Notes under the pieces: generated by a model
Databases searched by the model: none
The model's input: the letters and a program-made list of their open reading frames with translations, nothing else
Told to the model about the DNA's origin: nothing
Position numbers and translations under genes: made by a program
Shown: positions 33,229-35,916 of the stretch, piece by piece
Layout: every line of letters begins with the position of its first letter
How positions within the stretch are numbered: the stretch's first letter is position 1
Assembly (NCBI RefSeq): GCF_000821245.2
Contig: NZ_LN611421.1
Coordinates: 6,670-42,585, forward strand
Length of the DNA: 35,916 nucleotides
Source of the DNA: Virgibacillus senegalensis
Lineage (GTDB): Bacteria; Bacillota; Bacilli; Bacillales; Amphibacillaceae
Reading direction: 5' to 3'

Positions 33229-34755
33229 CTACATGACCGCCGCTTGCTCTTGCATTTGGCGGATTATCCTCTTGTTATTCCATTCTGTCCTGGAAACGGG
33301 AAAATCGGTTCGATAATGACCTCCCCGGCTTTCCATCCTTGTTAAAGCAGAAGTCGTAATGAGCCAGGCTGCAGTCACCATATTGACCTTTTCTGCTGTA
33401 TCTCTGCTATCCAAGGAAACAGGCAAATGTGGATTGAAGTAGCACTCCAGCCAGTTTTTTAATATTGAGAGTCCCCGCTGATTCCGTTCCACTCCGGCAT
33501 ATGCTGTCATCATCCGGCGAATAGCCTGTTTCTCCGGGAGCATACCTGTAAAAACTTGGGGTCTCGGACGAACTGGTATTTCTGCCCTTTGAGACGATCC
33601 TTGATCCAAAATCTTCTCTGCCGTTAAATGGCCGAAAACAACTCCCTCCAACAAGGAATTACTGGCAATCCGATTTGCTCCATGAACACCGGTCCATGCC
33701 ACCTCTCCGACAGCATATAAACCCGGAATCGATGTTTCCCCTCCTCTCCCTGTTTTGATCCCTCCCATTAAAAAATGGGCTCCAGGAGTCACTGGGAGTA
33801 AGGGGGAATCCATACCGTATTCCTGACATAGCTTGTGTATCGTTGGAAAGCGATTGGAAAAATAACTCACTGGTGAAATATCCAAATAAACGTCCAAGCC
33901 TTGCTGTTGTTGCTTAAAGATTTCTCTGGCCACCACATCCCGTGCTGCCAAATCTCCCAGCGGATGAACGCCTTCCATGATTTTTCTTCCGCTGTCATTT
34001 ACCAAAATGGCCCCTTCACCTCTGACAGCTTCGGAGACAAGGCCGAGTACCTCTCCATCCTTCCAAAGCATTGTCGGATGGAATTGGACGAATTCGAGAT
34101 CGACCAGTTCAACACCGGCACGGTAGGCCATCGCAAGGCCGTCTCCTGTCACGGAATCATGGTTGGACGTTTGACTATACAAACTGCCAATTCCGCCTGA
34201 CGCGAGGATAATGGATGATGCAAAACGGTAATGAACTGCGCCATTTTCATCAATCGTTTTTATTCCCCGGCATCGCCCACGCTCAATGACCAAATCAACA
34301 GCCATTTCTTGTTCTTTGATCGTGACGTTGCCCTGAATGCTTTGAAAGAGAAACTCTGTCATCACTTTTCCAGTACAATCGCCACCAGCGTGGAGAATTC
34401 TACGCTGGGAATGGGCTCCTTCTTTTCCTAAAGCGATCCGGCCATCTGTATCCCTGTCGAACTCTAAACCTTCTGCAATCAGTTGCTCGATATATTCAGG
34501 ACCTTGTTGAACTAGAGCACGAACGTGATCACTTTTGTTATAGTGACAGCCAGCCGCCATCGTATCGTGAAAGTGGCTGGACCAATCGTCATTCTCACCT
34601 ATCGCTGCCGCTATACCTCCTTGAGCCATATAGGAATTGCTGGCGGTTTTCGTAGATTTTGTGAAAATAATCACATTTTTATGTTTACTCAACTGCCTGG
34701 CTGCCACTAAAGCAGCCAAGCCACTGCCCACTATAATGACATCTGTGTAAAGCAC
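33229..34755 (-). CDS. nadB: L-aspartate oxidase
   Basis: FAD enzyme that oxidises L-aspartate to iminoaspartate, the first step of de novo NAD synthesis. Dinucleotide fold DVIIVGSGLAALVAARQL (about 5-22), SYMAQGGIAAAIG (about 42-54), and ASGGIGSLYSQTSN (about 190-203) with the family's active-site arginines in SQRRILHAGGD. 508 residues; B. subtilis 531. The start is GTG at 34755 with GGGGAG seven bases before; an ATG two bases earlier is out of frame. First gene of nadB-nadC-nadA. In B. subtilis the divergent neighbours are nifS and the repressor gene yrxA/niaR; here repeats stand in that place. Confidence 0.96.
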   Translation of the reverse strand: MLYTDVIIVGSGLAALVAARQLSKHKNVIIFTKSTKTASNSYMAQGGIAAAIGENDDWSSHFHDTMAAGCHYNKSDHVRALVQQGPEYIEQLIAEGLEFDRDTDGRIALGKEGAHSQRRILHAGGDCTGKVMTEFLFQSIQGNVTIKEQEMAVDLVIERGRCRGIKTIDENGAVHYRFASSIILASGGIGSLYSQTSNHDSVTGDGLAMAYRAGVELVDLEFVQFHPTMLWKDGEVLGLVSEAVRGEGAILVNDSGRKIMEGVHPLGDLAARDVVAREIFKQQQQGLDVYLDISPVSYFSNRFPTIHKLCQEYGMDSPLLPVTPGAHFLMGGIKTGRGGETSIPGLYAVGEVAWTGVHGANRIASNSLLEGVVFGHLTAEKILDQGSSQRAEIPVRPRPQVFTGMLPEKQAIRRMMTAYAGVERNQRGLSILKNWLECYFNPHLPVSLDSRDTAEKVNMVTAAWLITTSALTRMESRGGHYRTDFPVSRTEWNNKRIIRQMQEQAAVM

Positions 34756-34813
34756 ATGGCGTCTCCCCTATTAATCTAGTCTTCTACAACGAATTAGATA
34801 AATGTATATCTAT

Positions 34814-34856
34814 GTGTCTTGACACCTATATTTACATATTATTTAATGAATGACAA
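34814..34856 (-). promoter_or_regulatory. nad operon promoter with NiaR-like operator
   Basis: Minus strand: -35 TTGTCA (34851-34856), 16-base spacer, -10 TAAATA (34829-34834). Directly after the -10 is the inverted repeat GTGTC-TT-GACAC (34814-34825) within a longer imperfect palindrome reaching TGTA/TACA-like ends. It resembles sites of NiaR (YrxA), the niacin-responsive repressor of nad genes in Bacillaceae, as I recall them. The repressor gene itself is not in the window. Confidence 0.5.
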
Positions 34857-34911
34857 GAGCTTTATTTAAATCGTTTTCAAAAACCCTATGGCTTTTGTAT
34901 GAAAAGACAAC

Positions 34912-35916
34912 AGGACCGAGAAGTTCGAGGCAGCGACGCTGGGAGTACCGCAGTGTATGCCTTTCATACATGAGGAACGGAACAGCTAGCTAACGAAGAA
35001 ATTCGATATCATTATTTTCTGCAATGGAGAACTTCCCTAATTTGAGGTTCTAAATGAGGACAAAAAGGACCGAGAAGTTCAAGGCAGCGACGCTGGGAGT
35101 ACCGCAGTGTATGCTTTTCATACATGAGGAACGGAACAGCTAGCTAACGAAGAAATTCGATATCATTATTTTCTGCAATGGAGAACTTCCCTAATTTGAG
35201 GTTCTAAATGAGGACAAAAAGGACCGAGAAGTTCAAGGCAGCGACGCTGGGAGTACCGCAGTGTATGCTTTTCATACATGAGGAACGGAACAGCTAGCTA
35301 ACGAAGAAATTCGATATCATTATTTTCTGCAATGGAGAACTTCCCTAATTTGAGGTTCTAAATGAGGACAAAAAGGACCGAGAAGTTCAAGGCAGCGACG
35401 CTGGGAGTACCGCAGTGTATGCTTTTCATACATGAGGAACGGAACAGCTAGCTAACGAAGAAATTCGATATCATTATTTTCTGCAATGGAGAACTTCCCT
35501 AATTTGAGGTTCTAAATGAGGACAAAAAGGACCGAGAAGTTCAAGGCAGCGACGCTGGGAGTACCGCAGTGTATGCTTTTCATACATGAGGAACGGAACA
35601 GCTAGCTAACACAGAAATTCGACGGTAATTTTTCCCGCAATTTAGAACTTCCCTAATTTGAGGTTCTAAATGAGGACAAAAAGGACCGAGAAGTTCGAGG
35701 CAGCGACGCTGGGAGTACCGCAGTGTATGCCTTTCATACATGAGGAACGGAACAGCTAGCTAACACAGAAATTCGATATCATTATTTTCTGCAATGGAGA
35801 ACTTCCCTAATTTGAGGTTCTAAATGAGGACAAAAAGGACCGAGAAGTTCAAGGCAGCGACGCTGGGAGTACCGCAGTGTATGCCTTTCATACATGAGGA
35901 ACGGAACAGCTAGCTA
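34912..35916. repeat. Tandem array of a 154-bp unit, six full copies and one cut by the window end
   Basis: Units begin AGGACCGAGAAGTTC at 34912, 35066, 35220, 35374, 35528, 35682 and 35836, a constant period of 154 bases with no spacers. Copies 2-4 are identical; copies 1, 5, 6 and 7 carry a few changes. Each unit can fold: GAAGTTC (34920-34926 in copy 1) with GAACTTC (35029-35035), GAGGCA with TGCCTT (34927-34932/34958-34963), and ACGCTG with CAGTGT (34936-34941/34951-34956). Each later unit also has a 29-codon frame (for example 35054-35143) with GAGG six bases before its ATG. I recall the core as a sequence seen singly in related genomes; its role is unknown to me. This is not a CRISPR. 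Confidence 0.95.

Noticed and set aside
34912-35916. CRISPR array
   Set aside because: The repeated unit is 154 bases with no unique spacers, and no cas gene is in the window.

Overview
The window is core chromosome of an endospore-forming, low-GC Gram-positive bacterium of the Bacillaceae. The evidence is an almost complete sporulation and cell-envelope block (fin, mfd, spoVT, yabM, yabN, rqcP/yabO, yabP, yabQ, divIC, yabR, tRNA-Met, spoIIE, yabS, yabT, tilS, hpt, ftsH, hslO) in the order known from Bacillus subtilis, plus GlcT/ptsG glucose control. Protein character and intergenic repeats suggest a relative of the Virgibacillus/Oceanobacillus group rather than B. subtilis itself, but genus cannot be fixed from this window.

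Layout, left to right. 1-9710 (minus strand): 3'-truncated hslO, then ftsH, hpt, tilS, a membrane-anchored sporulation kinase (yabT), a VWA protein (yabS) and spoIIE with a Spo0A-type promoter. 9711-12723 is an accessory insert: a short orphan terminator unit, a marR-type repressor overlapping a 14-TM drug exporter (plus strand), and a histidine phosphatase (minus strand). 12886-13599: tRNA-Met(CAT), two inverted palindromic repeats and a bidirectional terminator. 13600-15364: yabR, divIC, yabQ, yabP. 15657-18561 is a second insert: a DUF4871-like lipoprotein, an RsgA-type GTPase with an unusual leader, and a DJ-1/PfpI protein. 18614-21946: rqcP, yabN, yabM. 22187-25247: ptsG preceded by a GlcT RAT/terminator, and glcT, inserted between yabM and spoVT. 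25471-30971: spoVT, mfd, fin, pth. 31254-34755: the nadB-nadC-nadA NAD biosynthesis operon, read from nadB. 34912-35916: six full and one cut copy of a 154-bp tandem repeat running off the window.

How it works together: sporulation genes carry recognisable stage-specific promoters (Spo0A/sigma-A for spoIIE, sigma-F-like for yabS-yabT and fin, sigma-E-like for yabP-yabQ, sigma-G-like for spoVT). Housekeeping genes for tRNA modification (tilS), purine salvage (hpt), membrane proteolysis (ftsH), ribosome rescue (rqcP, pth) and transcription-coupled repair (mfd) are interleaved. I see no CRISPR array, phage genes, toxin-antitoxin pair or recognisable defence system. The most unusual items are the 154-bp array, the leader ORF plus Shine-Dalgarno-sequestering hairpin before rsgA, the orphan terminator unit beside spoIIE and the nested hairpin inside the ptsG terminator. 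No new multi-gene system is evident. All promoter and operator calls were made by eye.
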